Below are positions 33,814 through 42,629 of a DNA stretch of 64,000 nucleotides, piece after piece. Position 1 is the stretch's first letter. Each line of letters starts with the position of its first letter. A model generated the notes under the pieces. It saw only the letters and a list, made by a program, of their open reading frames with translations. It was not told the DNA's origin and made no database searches. Position numbers and translations under genes: made by a program. The stretch is from Ureibacillus sinduriensis BLB-1 = JCM 15800 (lineage in GTDB: Bacteria; Bacillota; Bacilli; Bacillales_A; Planococcaceae). The stretch covers positions 124,001-188,000 of the forward strand of contig NZ_JPVO01000051.1 of NCBI RefSeq assembly GCF_000772955.1. The letters run 5' to 3'.

Positions 33814-34823
33814 CCTTTGTTAGCCCCCTTGCGTGCAATATATATAAAATATGGTGTTCCAATAAAAGCCATCATTACCCCTACTGGAACTTCTTGAGGC
33901 ATAACAATATATCGGGCGCCTATATCGGCAGCCAATAAAAGAATCCCCCCCAAAAGAGCTGCAAAGGGCACCAACCATCGATGATCGATACCTATCAATC
34001 GGCGGGCGATATGTGGGATCACAATACCAATAAAACCAATTGGACCAGCAGCTGCAACCGATCCGCCTGCAAGTAATATGACAATTACACCGACCATGAT
34101 CTTCAACATTCCAACTTTAAGCCCTAAACCCCTGGCTATATCATCTCCCATCGCCATTACATTCATCATTGGAGCTATAACTAGAGCCAGTAGCCATCCA
34201 ACAACTAAATAAGGAAATACTGAAGCTAATATTTCAAGCTTCCGTCCTTGGATCGATCCGGAAAGCCAAAATAAGACTTCATCCAGAGCTGCTTCATTTG
34301 TCGTTAACATCCCTTGAGTAAAAGAGGAAAACAACGCTGTCATCGCAGCTCCAGCAAGTGTCAATTTCATCGGCGTTAATCCTCGCTTTCCTACTCCTCC
34401 AACAAAATAAACAGTCAATGCGGCGATTGCTGCACCTAAAAATGATATCCATGTAAATACACCCAGACTTGAGACTTGAAAGATAGTAATCGCAAAAACT
34501 ACAGCAAAGCCAGCTCCTGCATTGATTCCTAATATACCCGGCGATGCTAGCGGATTTTTTGTCACCGTTTGCATATACACACCGGACACAGCAAGGGATG
34601 CACCTACACTCGCTGCAATCAATGCCCTAGGCAAACGAACAGTTTGAATAATTAAGTGTTCATTACTCCCATCGAAAGCAGTAAAGGCTTTATAAGCCAA
34701 TTGCATAGTTGTATCCGTGTACCCTGAAACAATACTTATTCCCATTAATAGAACTAGGAAAATGGCAGCAAGTATTATTTTTGACATTCTAGCAAAATCG
34801 AAAATTCCATTCATTTTTGTCAT
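33810..34823 (-). CDS. Iron-siderophore ABC transporter permease (FecCD family), first subunit
   Basis: A 337-residue FecCD-family permease, YfiZ-like in gene order, with about ten helices and the blocks QTVRLPRALIAASVGASLAVSG, NPLASPGILGINAGAGFAVV, LSGSIQGRKLEIL and IGFIGIVIPHIARRLIG. It is the first gene of the minus-strand operon. Either ATG 34823 or the in-frame ATG at 34814 could be the start; the ribosome binding site (TTAGG) is weak for both. A -35 TTGACT and -10 TACACT with 17-base spacing lie upstream (34847-34875, minus), with a Fur box just beyond. Confidence 0.93.
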   Translation of the reverse strand: MTKMNGIFDFARMSKIILAAIFLVLLMGISIVSGYTDTTMQLAYKAFTAFDGSNEHLIIQTVRLPRALIAASVGASLAVSGVYMQTVTKNPLASPGILGINAGAGFAVVFAITIFQVSSLGVFTWISFLGAAIAALTVYFVGGVGKRGLTPMKLTLAGAAMTALFSSFTQGMLTTNEAALDEVLFWLSGSIQGRKLEILASVFPYLVVGWLLALVIAPMMNVMAMGDDIARGLGLKVGMLKIMVGVIVILLAGGSVAAAGPIGFIGIVIPHIARRLIGIDHRWLVPFAALLGGILLLAADIGARYIVMPQEVPVGVMMAFIGTPYFIYIARKGANKG

Positions 34824-34846
34824 CCATCCTAACCTAATATAGTGAT

Positions 34847-34875
34847 AGTGTAGAAGATATTAAAATTTCAGTCAA
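34847..34875 (-). promoter_or_regulatory. Promoter of the siderophore permease-ATPase operon
   Basis: On the minus strand TTGACT (34870-34875) and TACACT (34847-34852) are separated by exactly 17 bases. The Fur-like box at 34882-34896 lies directly upstream. Confidence 0.7.
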
Positions 34876-34881
34876 TAATAA

Positions 34882-34896
34882 TGATAATCATTCTCA
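34882..34896. promoter_or_regulatory. Fur box, permease side
   Basis: TGATAATCATTCTCA matches the Bacillus 7-1-7 Fur consensus TGATAATnATTATCA at 13 of the 14 defined positions. It lies next to the minus-strand promoter. Confidence 0.8.
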
Positions 34897-34903
34897 ATTT
34901 TTA

Positions 34904-34932
34904 TTGACAATATTTTCATGTTTAATTAAAAT
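34904..34932 (+). promoter_or_regulatory. Promoter of the siderophore-binding lipoprotein gene
   Basis: TTGACA (34904-34909) and TAAAAT (34927-34932) are 17 bases apart, a good sigma-A promoter. The perfect Fur box begins 14 bases downstream, covering the transcription start. Confidence 0.8.
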
Positions 34933-34945
34933 AGTGAATGATAAT

Positions 34946-34960
34946 TGATAATGATTATCA
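34946..34960. promoter_or_regulatory. Fur box, lipoprotein side (perfect 7-1-7)
   Basis: TGATAATGATTATCA is a perfect 7-1-7 Fur box located between the promoter and the start codon of the binding-protein gene, so iron repression is expected. Confidence 0.93.
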
Positions 34961-34988
34961 ATATTAGTTAAAAACTTGGGGGTACAGG

Positions 34989-35969
34989 ATGAAAGGAAAA
35001 TTACGGTCATTATTAACACTTTTTGTATTTTTATCTCTATTATTGTTAGCAGCATGCGGCAACACTAATGAATCTGCTGACAAGGAGGAAGCAAAAACAC
35101 AAGCAGCTGAAACTACGAGTTATTCCGTAGAACATGCAATGGGGACAACGGAAATACCGGCCACTCCAGAACGGGTGGTTATCTTAACTAACGAAGGAAC
35201 AGAGGCGTTATTGGCGCTGGGAGTAAAACCGGTAGGCGCCGTAATGTCATGGGATCAAGACCCTTGGTATGAACACATCAGTGATGAAATGGATGGCGTC
35301 GAGGTAGTAGGAGATGAGTCGGAAGTAAATATTGAAAAAATCGCTGAGTTAAAGCCAGACTTAATTATTGGGAACAAGGTTCGTCAAGAAGCAATGTATG
35401 AGAAATTTAAAGCGATTGCTCCGACTGTATTTTCCGAAGATCTTGCAGGGGATTGGAAAATCAACTTCGAACTCTATGCAAAAGCATTGAATTTGACTGA
35501 TAAAGGGAAAGAAGTAATGGTTCAGTATGACAATAAAGTGGAGGAAGTGAAAACCAAACTCGGGGATAAAGTAAATCAGGAGATATCAATTGTTCGGTTT
35601 AGCTCCCGTCCTACACGCATCTACTACACAGATTCTTTCTCAGGGGTTGTATTTGATCAACTTGGATTTAAGCGTGCTGCACATCAAGCAAAATTATTTA
35701 CAAAAGACAATAAAATGGGGAATTTTGCAGTTGAAGTAGATAAAGAATTAATACCCGAAATGGATGCAGATGCATTGTTCTACTTTACATACGCAGACTC
35801 TACCGCGGTTGAAGAAGAATGGACAAATGATCCACTTTGGAAAAACCTTACTGCTGTTAAGGAAGGTCATGCCTACAAAGTGAGTGACATTATATGGAAT
35901 ACAGCTGGCGGTGTTAAAGCGGCTAATCTTATGTTGGATGACATTGAAAAAATTTTTACTGAACAATAG
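34989..35969 (+). CDS. Siderophore-binding lipoprotein of an iron ABC transporter
   Basis: The 326-residue protein has a lipoprotein signal peptide with lipobox LLAAC (Cys about residue 23), then a helical-backbone periplasmic-binding-type domain: TTEIPATPERVVILTNEGTEALLALGVKPVGAV, then KIAELKPDLIIGN and the C-terminal VKAANLMLDDIEKIF. It resembles hydroxamate-siderophore binders such as YfiY. ATG follows GGGGG-containing sequence. It is divergent from its permease and ATPase genes, with a Fur-controlled promoter, and ends at a strong terminator. The exact siderophore is not inferable. Confidence 0.93.
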   Translation: MKGKLRSLLTLFVFLSLLLLAACGNTNESADKEEAKTQAAETTSYSVEHAMGTTEIPATPERVVILTNEGTEALLALGVKPVGAVMSWDQDPWYEHISDEMDGVEVVGDESEVNIEKIAELKPDLIIGNKVRQEAMYEKFKAIAPTVFSEDLAGDWKINFELYAKALNLTDKGKEVMVQYDNKVEEVKTKLGDKVNQEISIVRFSSRPTRIYYTDSFSGVVFDQLGFKRAAHQAKLFTKDNKMGNFAVEVDKELIPEMDADALFYFTYADSTAVEEEWTNDPLWKNLTAVKEGHAYKVSDIIWNTAGGVKAANLMLDDIEKIFTEQ

Positions 35970-35990
35970 GCTCTTTAAATTTAAGGAACT

Positions 35991-36024
35991 AAGGTATGGG
36001 ATGGGATAGTTCCCATACCTTTTT
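35991..36024 (+). terminator. Intrinsic terminator of the binding-lipoprotein gene
   Basis: AAGGTATGGG and CCCATACCTT form a ten-base-pair stem followed by TTT. Confidence 0.9.
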
Positions 36025-36073
36025 AATGTGCCAACGATGTATATTTGGCAATCCAGATTTCTATATATCGACG

Positions 36074-36105
36074 AAGGTCCTGCCTAAACAGATAGACAGG
36101 ACCTT
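36074..36105 (-). terminator. Stem-loop after the amino acid ABC operon
   Basis: AAGGTCCTG pairs perfectly with CAGGACCTT, seven bases past the ATPase stop on the minus strand. The following T-tract is weak, so termination efficiency is uncertain. Confidence 0.6.
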
Positions 36106-36111
36106 GTAAGT

Positions 36112-36855
36112 TTATTTTAACATTGTCGCATTTAAAAATTCCCTTGTTCTTTCTTCTTTTGGATTGTTGAAAAATTGTTCTGGCGTGCCTCGTTCAATAA
36201 TTTTCCCATCGTGCATATACACAATCCAGTCCGCTACTTCTTTAGCGAATCCCATTTCATGTGTTACAACAACCATTGTCATTCCTTCTTCAGCCAAGGC
36301 CTTCATGGTTGTTAGAACCTCTCCCACTAGCTCGGGGTCCAGTGCCGATGTTGGCTCATCAAAAAGCATGATGTCCGGTTCCATCGCAAGTGCTCTAGCA
36401 ATCGCCACCCGTTGCTTTTGCCCTCCAGATAGTTTACTAGGATAGACATCCGATTTATCTTCCAAGCCTACTTTACTCAGCAATTGTTTTGCTTTCATGA
36501 TAGCTTGCTCTTTTTCAACACCCTTTACCCTGATGGGTGCTTCAATAATATTTTCCAAAACTGTTTTGTGTGGGAACAGGTTGAAGTTTTGAAACACCAT
36601 TCCTACCTTTTCCCTGATTTTGTTAAGGTCATCGGTACGAGGATTGACTTCTTTACCTTCAATTATAATTTGGCCGTTATCTTTCCTCTCCAAGAAGTTC
36701 AAACAACGCAGGAGGGTACTTTTCCCTGAACCACTCGATCCTATTAAACAAACGACATCGCTCTCATAGACCGTCATATCGATATTTTTCAATACATGCA
36801 AGTCGCCAAATGATTTATTCAATTGATTTATTTTAATCATTTCTTTCGTTTCCAA
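36112..36855 (-). CDS. Polar amino acid ABC transporter ATP-binding protein
   Basis: A 247-residue GlnQ/HisP-type ATPase: Walker [35 protein letters not shown], Walker [20 protein letters not shown] and [14 protein letters not shown]. The length and the [11 protein letters not shown] motif are those of the PAAT family. It is the last gene of a binding protein-permease-ATPase operon, 12 bases after the permease. The substrate cannot be fixed; cystine, glutamine or another polar amino acid are options. Confidence 0.95.
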   Translation of the reverse strand: METKEMIKINQLNKSFGDLHVLKNIDMTVYESDVVCLIGSSGSGKSTLLRCLNFLERKDNGQIIIEGKEVNPRTDDLNKIREKVGMVFQNFNLFPHKTVLENIIEAPIRVKGVEKEQAIMKAKQLLSKVGLEDKSDVYPSKLSGGQKQRVAIARALAMEPDIMLFDEPTSALDPELVGEVLTTMKALAEEGMTMVVVTHEMGFAKEVADWIVYMHDGKIIERGTPEQFFNNPKEERTREFLNATMLK

Positions 36856-36867
36856 TTACTTCGCCTC

Positions 36868-37533
36868 CTATCTGTCGCTTATTGCTAATTTGAGTTCAGT
36901 TCGGTTCACTACAAACGTCATCAGCGCTACCAGCAATAAATAGTAGACTGCTACAATGAGTAAATAGGTCATTTCGTCAAAGTTATTTGACCCCAGTGTT
37001 GTCGCCACATTGAACAGTTCATTCATTGAGATGAATGCGGCTAACGAAGAATCTTTTAAGCTAATGATAAATTGATTGCCTAAAGGAGGCAATGCCCGGC
37101 GGAATGCCTGCGGAAGAATAATCCGTCTTAATGTCAGTGCCTTTGTCATTCCCAAAGAACGACCAGCCTCAAACTGGCCTTTGTCGACCGACTGTATTGC
37201 CCCGCGAAGAATTTCGGAAATGTAGGCTCCATTATGAAACGCGAGGGCAAGTGAAGCAGCCCAAAAATCAGGAAGAAGGAAAATCCCACTAATTCCGAAG
37301 TAGAGGATAAATATTTGAACAATGAGCGGTGTTCCGCGTACTAAATAGACATATATATCTGAAATGAGTTCCAAAACTTTTATATTAGAAATTTTTAATA
37401 AGGCAAAGATAAGTCCGATGACGATTCCGAGCAGGATAGAAACTACCGTGAGCTCCAGTGTTAAAAGCATAGCTTCCAAGAATACGCCTTTTGTTTCCAT
37501 TAGTGTGCTAAAAAAGTGTGAAAAACTTGGCAA
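36868..37533 (-). CDS. Polar amino acid ABC transporter permease, TTG start
   Basis: A 221-residue HisMQ-type permease with about five helices. Typical blocks are LELTVVSILLGIVIGLIFALL, YVYLVRGTPLIVQIF, AYISEILRGAIQSVDKGQFEAGRSLGM and RIILPQAFRRALPPLGNQFI, the EAA-like loop. Translation starts at TTG, supported by GGAAG seven bases upstream. A single permease gene suggests a homodimer. It lies 32 bases after the binding-protein gene. Confidence 0.95.
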   Translation of the reverse strand: MPSFSHFFSTLMETKGVFLEAMLLTLELTVVSILLGIVIGLIFALLKISNIKVLELISDIYVYLVRGTPLIVQIFILYFGISGIFLLPDFWAASLALAFHNGAYISEILRGAIQSVDKGQFEAGRSLGMTKALTLRRIILPQAFRRALPPLGNQFIISLKDSSLAAFISMNELFNVATTLGSNNFDEMTYLLIVAVYYLLLVALMTFVVNRTELKLAISDR

Positions 37534-37565
37534 AATACTACTTCCTTTCTTACCATGGTATTGGT

Positions 37566-38348
37566 TTATTCCGGTTTTTTGGTAATGTCCTCACCAAAAT
37601 ACTTGATACTGATTTTTGTTAGTGTCCCATTTTCCCTGAGCTTTTCCAGGGCTTCATTTACACGCTTCAACAGTTCTGGATTATCCTGCGGCAGCACAAT
37701 TGCTTGTTCACTGCGATTAATTAACTGCTGGGCTTTAATCTTAAACCCTTCCTTTTGAGCAGTTTTCCCTGTAACAAAATCCGTGATCACCGCATCATGG
37801 CGTCCACTGCTCAACGCTTTTAAAGCAGTGATATCGCTGTCATAGGTTTTGATTTTATCTGTGTACTCGGAAGCCGTATCGGCATATGTCGAACCTTTTG
37901 CAACAGCCACTTCCTTTCCCTCTAAATCTTCGGTAGTCTTAATTTCACTATCCGGTCTGGTGAAAATTTGCGGACCTGAGTAGTAGTACGGGGTAGAAAA
38001 GGAAACGTGTTTGCTTCGCTTCGAGTTGATCGTGTGGCTGGCAACAGCGGCGTCTGCACGCCCTGTTTTCACCCCTTCTACAATCCCTTTGAATTTGATT
38101 CGCTTCTGAACAGGCTCAAGGCCCATTTCTTTTGCAAGAGCTTCGCCAACCTCAACATCAAAACCTGACATGGTGAGATCGTCATTTATATAACTAAATG
38201 GCTTGAATTCACCAGATGCGGCAAATACAAATTGATTTTTATTTATCAATTCAGATCCGTCTGCAAGCTTTTCCTTCTCGGCACAAGCAGACAAAAAACA
38301 GACCGCGAATATACTAAAAACAATTATTAACTTTTTTTTCAAAAACAT
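37566..38348 (-). CDS. Amino acid-binding lipoprotein of an ABC transporter
   Basis: The 260-residue protein has a lipoprotein signal peptide ending in FLSAC and a type II solute-binding fold (SBP_bac_3): FKPFSYINDDLTMSGFDVEVGEALAKEMGL, VEGVKTGRADAAVASHTINSKR and VAVAKGSTYADTA. First gene of the operon. ATG at 38348 gives a standard signal peptide; a GTG four codons earlier is possible but overlaps the AAGGAG site. A terminator-like hairpin lies in the leader at 38452-38484, suggesting attenuation. Cystine-type binders are a close match by feel, but this is not certain. Confidence 0.92.
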   Translation of the reverse strand: MFLKKKLIIVFSIFAVCFLSACAEKEKLADGSELINKNQFVFAASGEFKPFSYINDDLTMSGFDVEVGEALAKEMGLEPVQKRIKFKGIVEGVKTGRADAAVASHTINSKRSKHVSFSTPYYYSGPQIFTRPDSEIKTTEDLEGKEVAVAKGSTYADTASEYTDKIKTYDSDITALKALSSGRHDAVITDFVTGKTAQKEGFKIKAQQLINRSEQAIVLPQDNPELLKRVNEALEKLRENGTLTKISIKYFGEDITKKPE

Positions 38349-38451
38349 TTTGGCTATCACTCCTTTTTCCCTTTCGTTTTTTCCTACTCTGCCTCCAGCT
38401 AAATTTCTTGCTTATGAAAGTTAATACCCTTTTTATTCCCAGTAAAACAAA

Positions 38452-38484
38452 AAGTGTCAAGCACCACTAATGGCACTGACACTT
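38452..38484 (-). terminator. Terminator-like hairpin in the leader of the amino acid ABC operon
   Basis: On the minus strand AAGTGTCA and TGACACTT form the outer stem around an inner GTGCCattaGTGGTGC-type segment, followed by TTTTTG. It lies about 100 bases before the operon's first gene, after the previous gene already has its own terminator, so it may be an attenuator. No S-box or T-box hallmarks were found around it. Confidence 0.6.
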
Positions 38485-38572
38485 CTTGCATGTTATTTGC
38501 AGTCTGCAATATGTTTTAAATCATCTTGTTTTCCGAATGTCTTTGCTTTTTATAAAGCGAAATTTAAAATAA

Positions 38573-38599
38573 AAAAGCTTGCTATGAGCAAGCTTTTAA
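38573..38599 (-). terminator. Intrinsic terminator of the pectate lyase gene
   Basis: AAAAGCTTGC and GCAAGCTTTT form a ten-base-pair stem; the minus strand continues with TTATTTT. Confidence 0.9.
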
Positions 38600-38635
38600 A
38601 TAGTTTGTTAAATTAGTAATTCCCACACGATTTTA

Positions 38636-41041
38636 CTATTCGACGATATAGATTTCACGGACTTGGTTATTGCCTTTTGTGTTGACGAACACATCGTAAC
38701 GTCCTACCTGGTAAACTCCCTCGGCATTGTTATTGATAATGAAAGTTTCAGTTAAATCCCCGCTTCTAGTTCCATCTGCATAAACTTCATCGATGGTGAT
38801 AATCAATTCATTTTGATTGCCCTTCAACTTGTTCATTACTGCTGAAGCTTCGGCTGATTCAACAGTATCCAAAACGACCACTGTTGACCACTCGCTGGCA
38901 CCCGCAGCATTCAATGCACGGATTCTAAATTGATATATATCACCGTTTTCAGCTTTAGCAGCAATGCCATTCAAATTAGCAAATTGATCGATATCCTGTG
39001 TGATATAGCTTTTTGCCCGTGTATTGTGGGCGATTTCCGCCAAGCTGATCCACTCTCCGTTATTTGTGTTCATCTGGATTTCATAGCTTTCAGTCAATAC
39101 GTCGTTATTCGCCCAATCGATAGTGAAAGTACCTTCGTGAACAATAATCTTGCCGGGTGCAGGTATATGTTCTGTACCAAATGCGGAACGTACCTCTTCA
39201 TTAATCCTTACGTCAGTGATTTGGGGCGCCGCCGGAACTGAAATTGGCGCGATATCAAACTGGGAACCGGAATACGTTTCGATTTCAGTTCTCAAAGCCG
39301 ATGCCAGTTCGGCTGTACCCGTCGGCCATACGTCTTGACGATTTGGTCGGAATGCCCAATCCAACTGCGATGCCGGGTTAGTAGTCATGTTGGGATTCTG
39401 GGTAGTCGAATCGGAAGCAACAACAATTCCTACGTCTTCTTTCACATTGAAATTCTTTGATGAGGCCGCATCGAAAATATTTGGTTCAAGTTGAGAAGCA
39501 TCCGCTCTTAGGGCATCCAGATCAGCTTTTGTCATACCAGGCTTCACATCGGACGGTAATCTGAAATCTTCCACTGTTTCAGGGAAATCCCCATCGAAGA
39601 CTGCCTCCCGCGTGATGATATAGCCAGGTGCATCGCCGAAGAAATGGTTGAATCCTGCATTTGGAGTATTGTTTGGTAAGTCAATGCCAAACTCATTGCC
39701 TTGTGATCCACGGGCATGGCCTTGACGACTCCTTAAGAACGGGAAATTGACATTGTCAAAAATGTTCCCTTCCGCCCATATCGTGGCGTTGTGTGCTGCC
39801 CCGACCCCATAACCGGTATTTCGATCCAATAGGGTATCATGGTGCGCATGCCCTTGGATATTTTCATATAAGTTGTTGTAAACATGTATACGTCCATTAC
39901 GTACCCGTGGCGTTCGTTCTTCTGTTCCTTGGAACCAATTGTGATGAATTGTTCCATAGTGTTCGCTGATAGAACCGACACCGCCACCGATCAGCATGAC
40001 TTTACTGCTGCCGGCGAAGTAATTATAAGCCACGGTATAATTTCGTGCGTGGTTGACGATATCCACCGCGCCATCACCTTTTGCCTGATCTGGGTCTTCC
40101 GCCTTTGCAAAGTGCAGGTTTTGTCCATAGCCGAAAGTATTGTTGTGCACCCAAATATTCGAAGCTCTTAAGGTATCACCGCCACCATGTATCTCAATGG
40201 CATCGCCTGTCCAATAATCAAAATTCATGTTCCTTATGACAACGTTGTGGGCACCACCTGTCCCAATCAAGGTCGGACCATGAGAAAGAGTTGCATCAGG
40301 ACCAATCCCTTCGATCGTAACATTCCCATTACCTGCTCCAATAGAAGCACCGCGTTCTGTAATATTCCCGACGAAACGCACAATCAGCGGCTGTTTTTGG
40401 TCAGCAGTCGATCCACGACTGCTGTCATTGAACAAGCTGTTGGCATATCGTGATGCAGTTTCAGGCGTGATGTAAACAATTTTAGCTTCCGGATTTACAC
40501 GTCCATCCGGCAGATAGCCCCCGATCGCTCCATCTAAAGCAAAATCGTGATTCCCTGAGTATGGATTTTCATTTGATGGTATGAAAGCCGCGCCATTTCG
40601 CGGAAAGGCTTCTGTCTGCAGATTCGAAAAGCTATGTTCAACTTTTCCATCCAATCTCACTTGGATTTCGTAAACACCTTCCGGTAATCCCGGGATATCT
40701 GCGCGCCATGTGTTTCTTGCCGGGTCGACCCGTACCAATGGCGCATTGTCCTCGTCATTGACCAACGTCCAGTCAGTCAGGAAATCGGTAATCGGACTGC
40801 CATCGCGCCAGTCAATAATGTTTGATCCTCTCACGTAAATCTCGTATTTGTCATCGATATCGCCTGTCCAGACCGCATACGCAGTTTCAAACCATGTTCC
40901 TGCTTCATTGATAACGTTTTCATTTGGCGCTGCCGAAGCAGATTGATTTTGCGGCATGTGCGGCGTTATCCCGAAGGATATAAAAAACAAGGTCGCGGCT
41001 ATGACGATGCAAATCCACTTTCTCACTATTTTAAATTCCAT
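38636..41041 (-). CDS. Secreted multidomain pectate lyase (PL1 family)
   Basis: The 801-residue protein starts at ATG 41041, seven bases after AAAGGAG. It has a signal peptide (ending SASA), an N-terminal beta domain (about 45-140), a PL1 parallel beta-helix (about 160-520) and a C-terminal fibronectin type III domain (about 590-730) plus a short tail domain. PL1 hallmarks are VTIEGIGPDATL, NVVIRNMNF, GDGAVDIVNHARNYTVAYNYF, HHNWFQGTEERTPRVRNG and IHVYNNLYEN. The Arg in RTPRVR is the catalytic base position. It would cleave polygalacturonate outside the cell by beta-elimination with Ca2+. It is monocistronic; no other pectin genes are nearby. Confidence 0.92.
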   Translation of the reverse strand: MEFKIVRKWICIVIAATLFFISFGITPHMPQNQSASAAPNENVINEAGTWFETAYAVWTGDIDDKYEIYVRGSNIIDWRDGSPITDFLTDWTLVNDEDNAPLVRVDPARNTWRADIPGLPEGVYEIQVRLDGKVEHSFSNLQTEAFPRNGAAFIPSNENPYSGNHDFALDGAIGGYLPDGRVNPEAKIVYITPETASRYANSLFNDSSRGSTADQKQPLIVRFVGNITERGASIGAGNGNVTIEGIGPDATLSHGPTLIGTGGAHNVVIRNMNFDYWTGDAIEIHGGGDTLRASNIWVHNNTFGYGQNLHFAKAEDPDQAKGDGAVDIVNHARNYTVAYNYFAGSSKVMLIGGGVGSISEHYGTIHHNWFQGTEERTPRVRNGRIHVYNNLYENIQGHAHHDTLLDRNTGYGVGAAHNATIWAEGNIFDNVNFPFLRSRQGHARGSQGNEFGIDLPNNTPNAGFNHFFGDAPGYIITREAVFDGDFPETVEDFRLPSDVKPGMTKADLDALRADASQLEPNIFDAASSKNFNVKEDVGIVVASDSTTQNPNMTTNPASQLDWAFRPNRQDVWPTGTAELASALRTEIETYSGSQFDIAPISVPAAPQITDVRINEEVRSAFGTEHIPAPGKIIVHEGTFTIDWANNDVLTESYEIQMNTNNGEWISLAEIAHNTRAKSYITQDIDQFANLNGIAAKAENGDIYQFRIRALNAAGASEWSTVVVLDTVESAEASAVMNKLKGNQNELIITIDEVYADGTRSGDLTETFIINNNAEGVYQVGRYDVFVNTKGNNQVREIYIVE

Positions 41042-41375
41042 TTCAAGCTCCTTTCTCATCTCATTCGTTTAACGTTAAACCTAATAATAGTATACATGTG
41101 GAATAATGGTATTTCTAGTAGATTTTAGATAATTTAGATTATTCTATATATTACATTAATTTAAATATAAATACCTAAAGTCCATTTGGTGTGAATAAAA
41201 AACTAAACTGGTTTAATTTGCTTCACTATAATTCATTACAATAAAAAAACCGTAGATTAGGAGCACATGAGTAAATAAAAGATTAAGAGAATGCATTGGC
41301 TCCCCTTTTTGGGATGGATAACAATGCAGGCTCTGCCTATGGAGCATTAGATAGACGTTCGTGTAATAGCATAAA
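41042..41375. other. Intergenic region without recognised feature
   Basis: These bases upstream of the pectate lyase gene are AT-rich and should hold its promoter, but I could not pick a convincing -35/-10 pair. No ORF or RNA was recognised. Confidence 0.4.
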
Positions 41376-41401
41376 AAAAGAGATGGATTCCCATCTCTTT
41401 T
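41376..41401. terminator. Intrinsic terminator downstream of the DUF4230 gene
   Basis: AAAAGAGATGG and CCATCTCTTTT form an 11-base-pair stem with a four-base loop; the A run to its left gives a T tract on the minus strand. Confidence 0.9.
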
Positions 41402-41527
41402 CAGACTGTTGACGAACGCTTTCGCCCTGCGTTGGTTGTCTCGTTCGTCCCCTCATGAACGTTTTGTTCTATTCGGGTCTTCACTCGACTGCCCGCCTTG
41501 TCTGTCAAGCGTTTTCAAGACAGTCTG
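41402..41527 (-). repeat. Structured 3'-UTR element with long terminal inverted repeat, contains motif copy B
   Basis: CAGACTGTTGACGAACGCTT (41402-41421) and AAGCGTTTTCAAGACAGTCTG-type sequence at 41507-41527 are imperfect inverted repeats about 20 bases long, enclosing about 85 bases richer in G+C than the surroundings. On the minus strand 41452-41404 matches the motif at 27703-27749, and the terminator at 41376-41401 follows two bases later. It could be a stable 3'-UTR RNA, a small RNA or a miniature inverted-repeat element. Confidence 0.65.
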
Positions 41528-41582
41528 GGTAATTTTTCATTGAAGGAAATAGCTTAATAAAACGTGCTTATGGCTTTTTAAT

Positions 41583-42326
41583 CTATTTAAATGTTATTTT
41601 CACAGTATAGCCAAGGTTGCTAAAAAAACCTTTAAGGACTTTCTCCGCACTCGTTTCCGCAGATTCTAATAAGCCTATTTCCATAGCCTCCTTCTTAATC
41701 TCGACTTGCGCTTCTGCTGCCAAATCAAATCCTTCTTTCCATTGCACTTCCCCTCGGAATAGCCCTTCATCTGAGAATGTTTTGACACTATCCATCTGAA
41801 TTGTGGGATCCTGTATAAACGTTGCTCGAGGCAAGTCGATTTCTAGCAATTTTTCATTATCATTAACTTTTATATCATTTGACGTTATCCCTTTAAGATC
41901 AACCCCTGCAATGACGGTAGCAGGAACAATTAATAATACCTCTCTTTTTGTACCAGGCAAATTAACCGAAATATCCTTTCCGAACAACTTATTATCTTCT
42001 TCCTCAATGATCACTTTTATATGGGCTTCAGCTGTTGCAAGCGTTGCTAATTCTTGAACTTGTTCTACAAAGGTTATACTTTCTTTTTTAAATGTACTAC
42101 CGGAAAGAAACCAAACACCTGCGGCTATGATGGCTATGAGGAACAATGTAAATAATAAAATCTTTTTTCCCCATAATTTAAAAATGAGCTTAAATAATGC
42201 TCCGGAGATATTGGCGTTTCCTCTACTTCGTCCCAGAACGGTAGTAGCAGCACTTTCTTCTTTGCCTTTCTCCAGTTCATTCAGCACTCTCTCAAATTGT
42301 GTTATTTTTTCATCTTTTTCATTCAT
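41583..42326 (-). CDS. DUF4230 domain-containing membrane protein
   Basis: The 247-residue protein has a charged N-terminus, one membrane helix (about residues 56-75) and an outside-facing DUF4230-type domain: SITFVEQVQELATLATAEAHIKVI, KREVLLIVPATVIAGVDL, LLEIDLPRATFI. The fold is a mixed alpha/beta domain of unknown function. ATG at 42326 follows AGGAGG eight bases upstream; the longer frame begins in the untranslated leader. Monocistronic, with a long structured 3' region. Confidence 0.88.
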   Translation of the reverse strand: MNEKDEKITQFERVLNELEKGKEESAATTVLGRSRGNANISGALFKLIFKLWGKKILLFTLFLIAIIAAGVWFLSGSTFKKESITFVEQVQELATLATAEAHIKVIIEEEDNKLFGKDISVNLPGTKREVLLIVPATVIAGVDLKGITSNDIKVNDNEKLLEIDLPRATFIQDPTIQMDSVKTFSDEGLFRGEVQWKEGFDLAAEAQVEIKKEAMEIGLLESAETSAEKVLKGFFSNLGYTVKITFK

Positions 42327-42517
42327 AGTATTCCTCCTAAATGTTGGCTTCTTATAGTACTTTTTTAAGAGCAACTCTATTTTCTCAATAAAAGGAAATC
42401 TCTATTTTCAAAGAGGTTGATCTATTTATATTGTTTTGTTACTTGTGAGCTTGGTGAATCTTACAATATATTGTACTCTAGATAGAAACACACATCTACC
42501 TAAACGGTGGCAAATGC

Positions 42518-42566
42518 AATAAGACCACCTTAGTGCTGATAAATCAACATTTCAGGTGATCTTATT
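42518..42566. terminator. Stem-loop downstream of the VOC gene
   Basis: AATAAGACCACCT and AGGTGATCTTATT pair along 13 positions with one mismatch; an inner TGCTGAT/ATCAACA stem extends it. The T-tract is poor on the minus strand and moderate on the plus strand, so it may be a weak bidirectional terminator. Confidence 0.5.
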
Positions 42567-42629
42567 ATATTTTGGAAACACTTAAGTTAAAAATTATTAA
42601 ACTAACTCAGCTTTTAGTCCCCCAACTTT

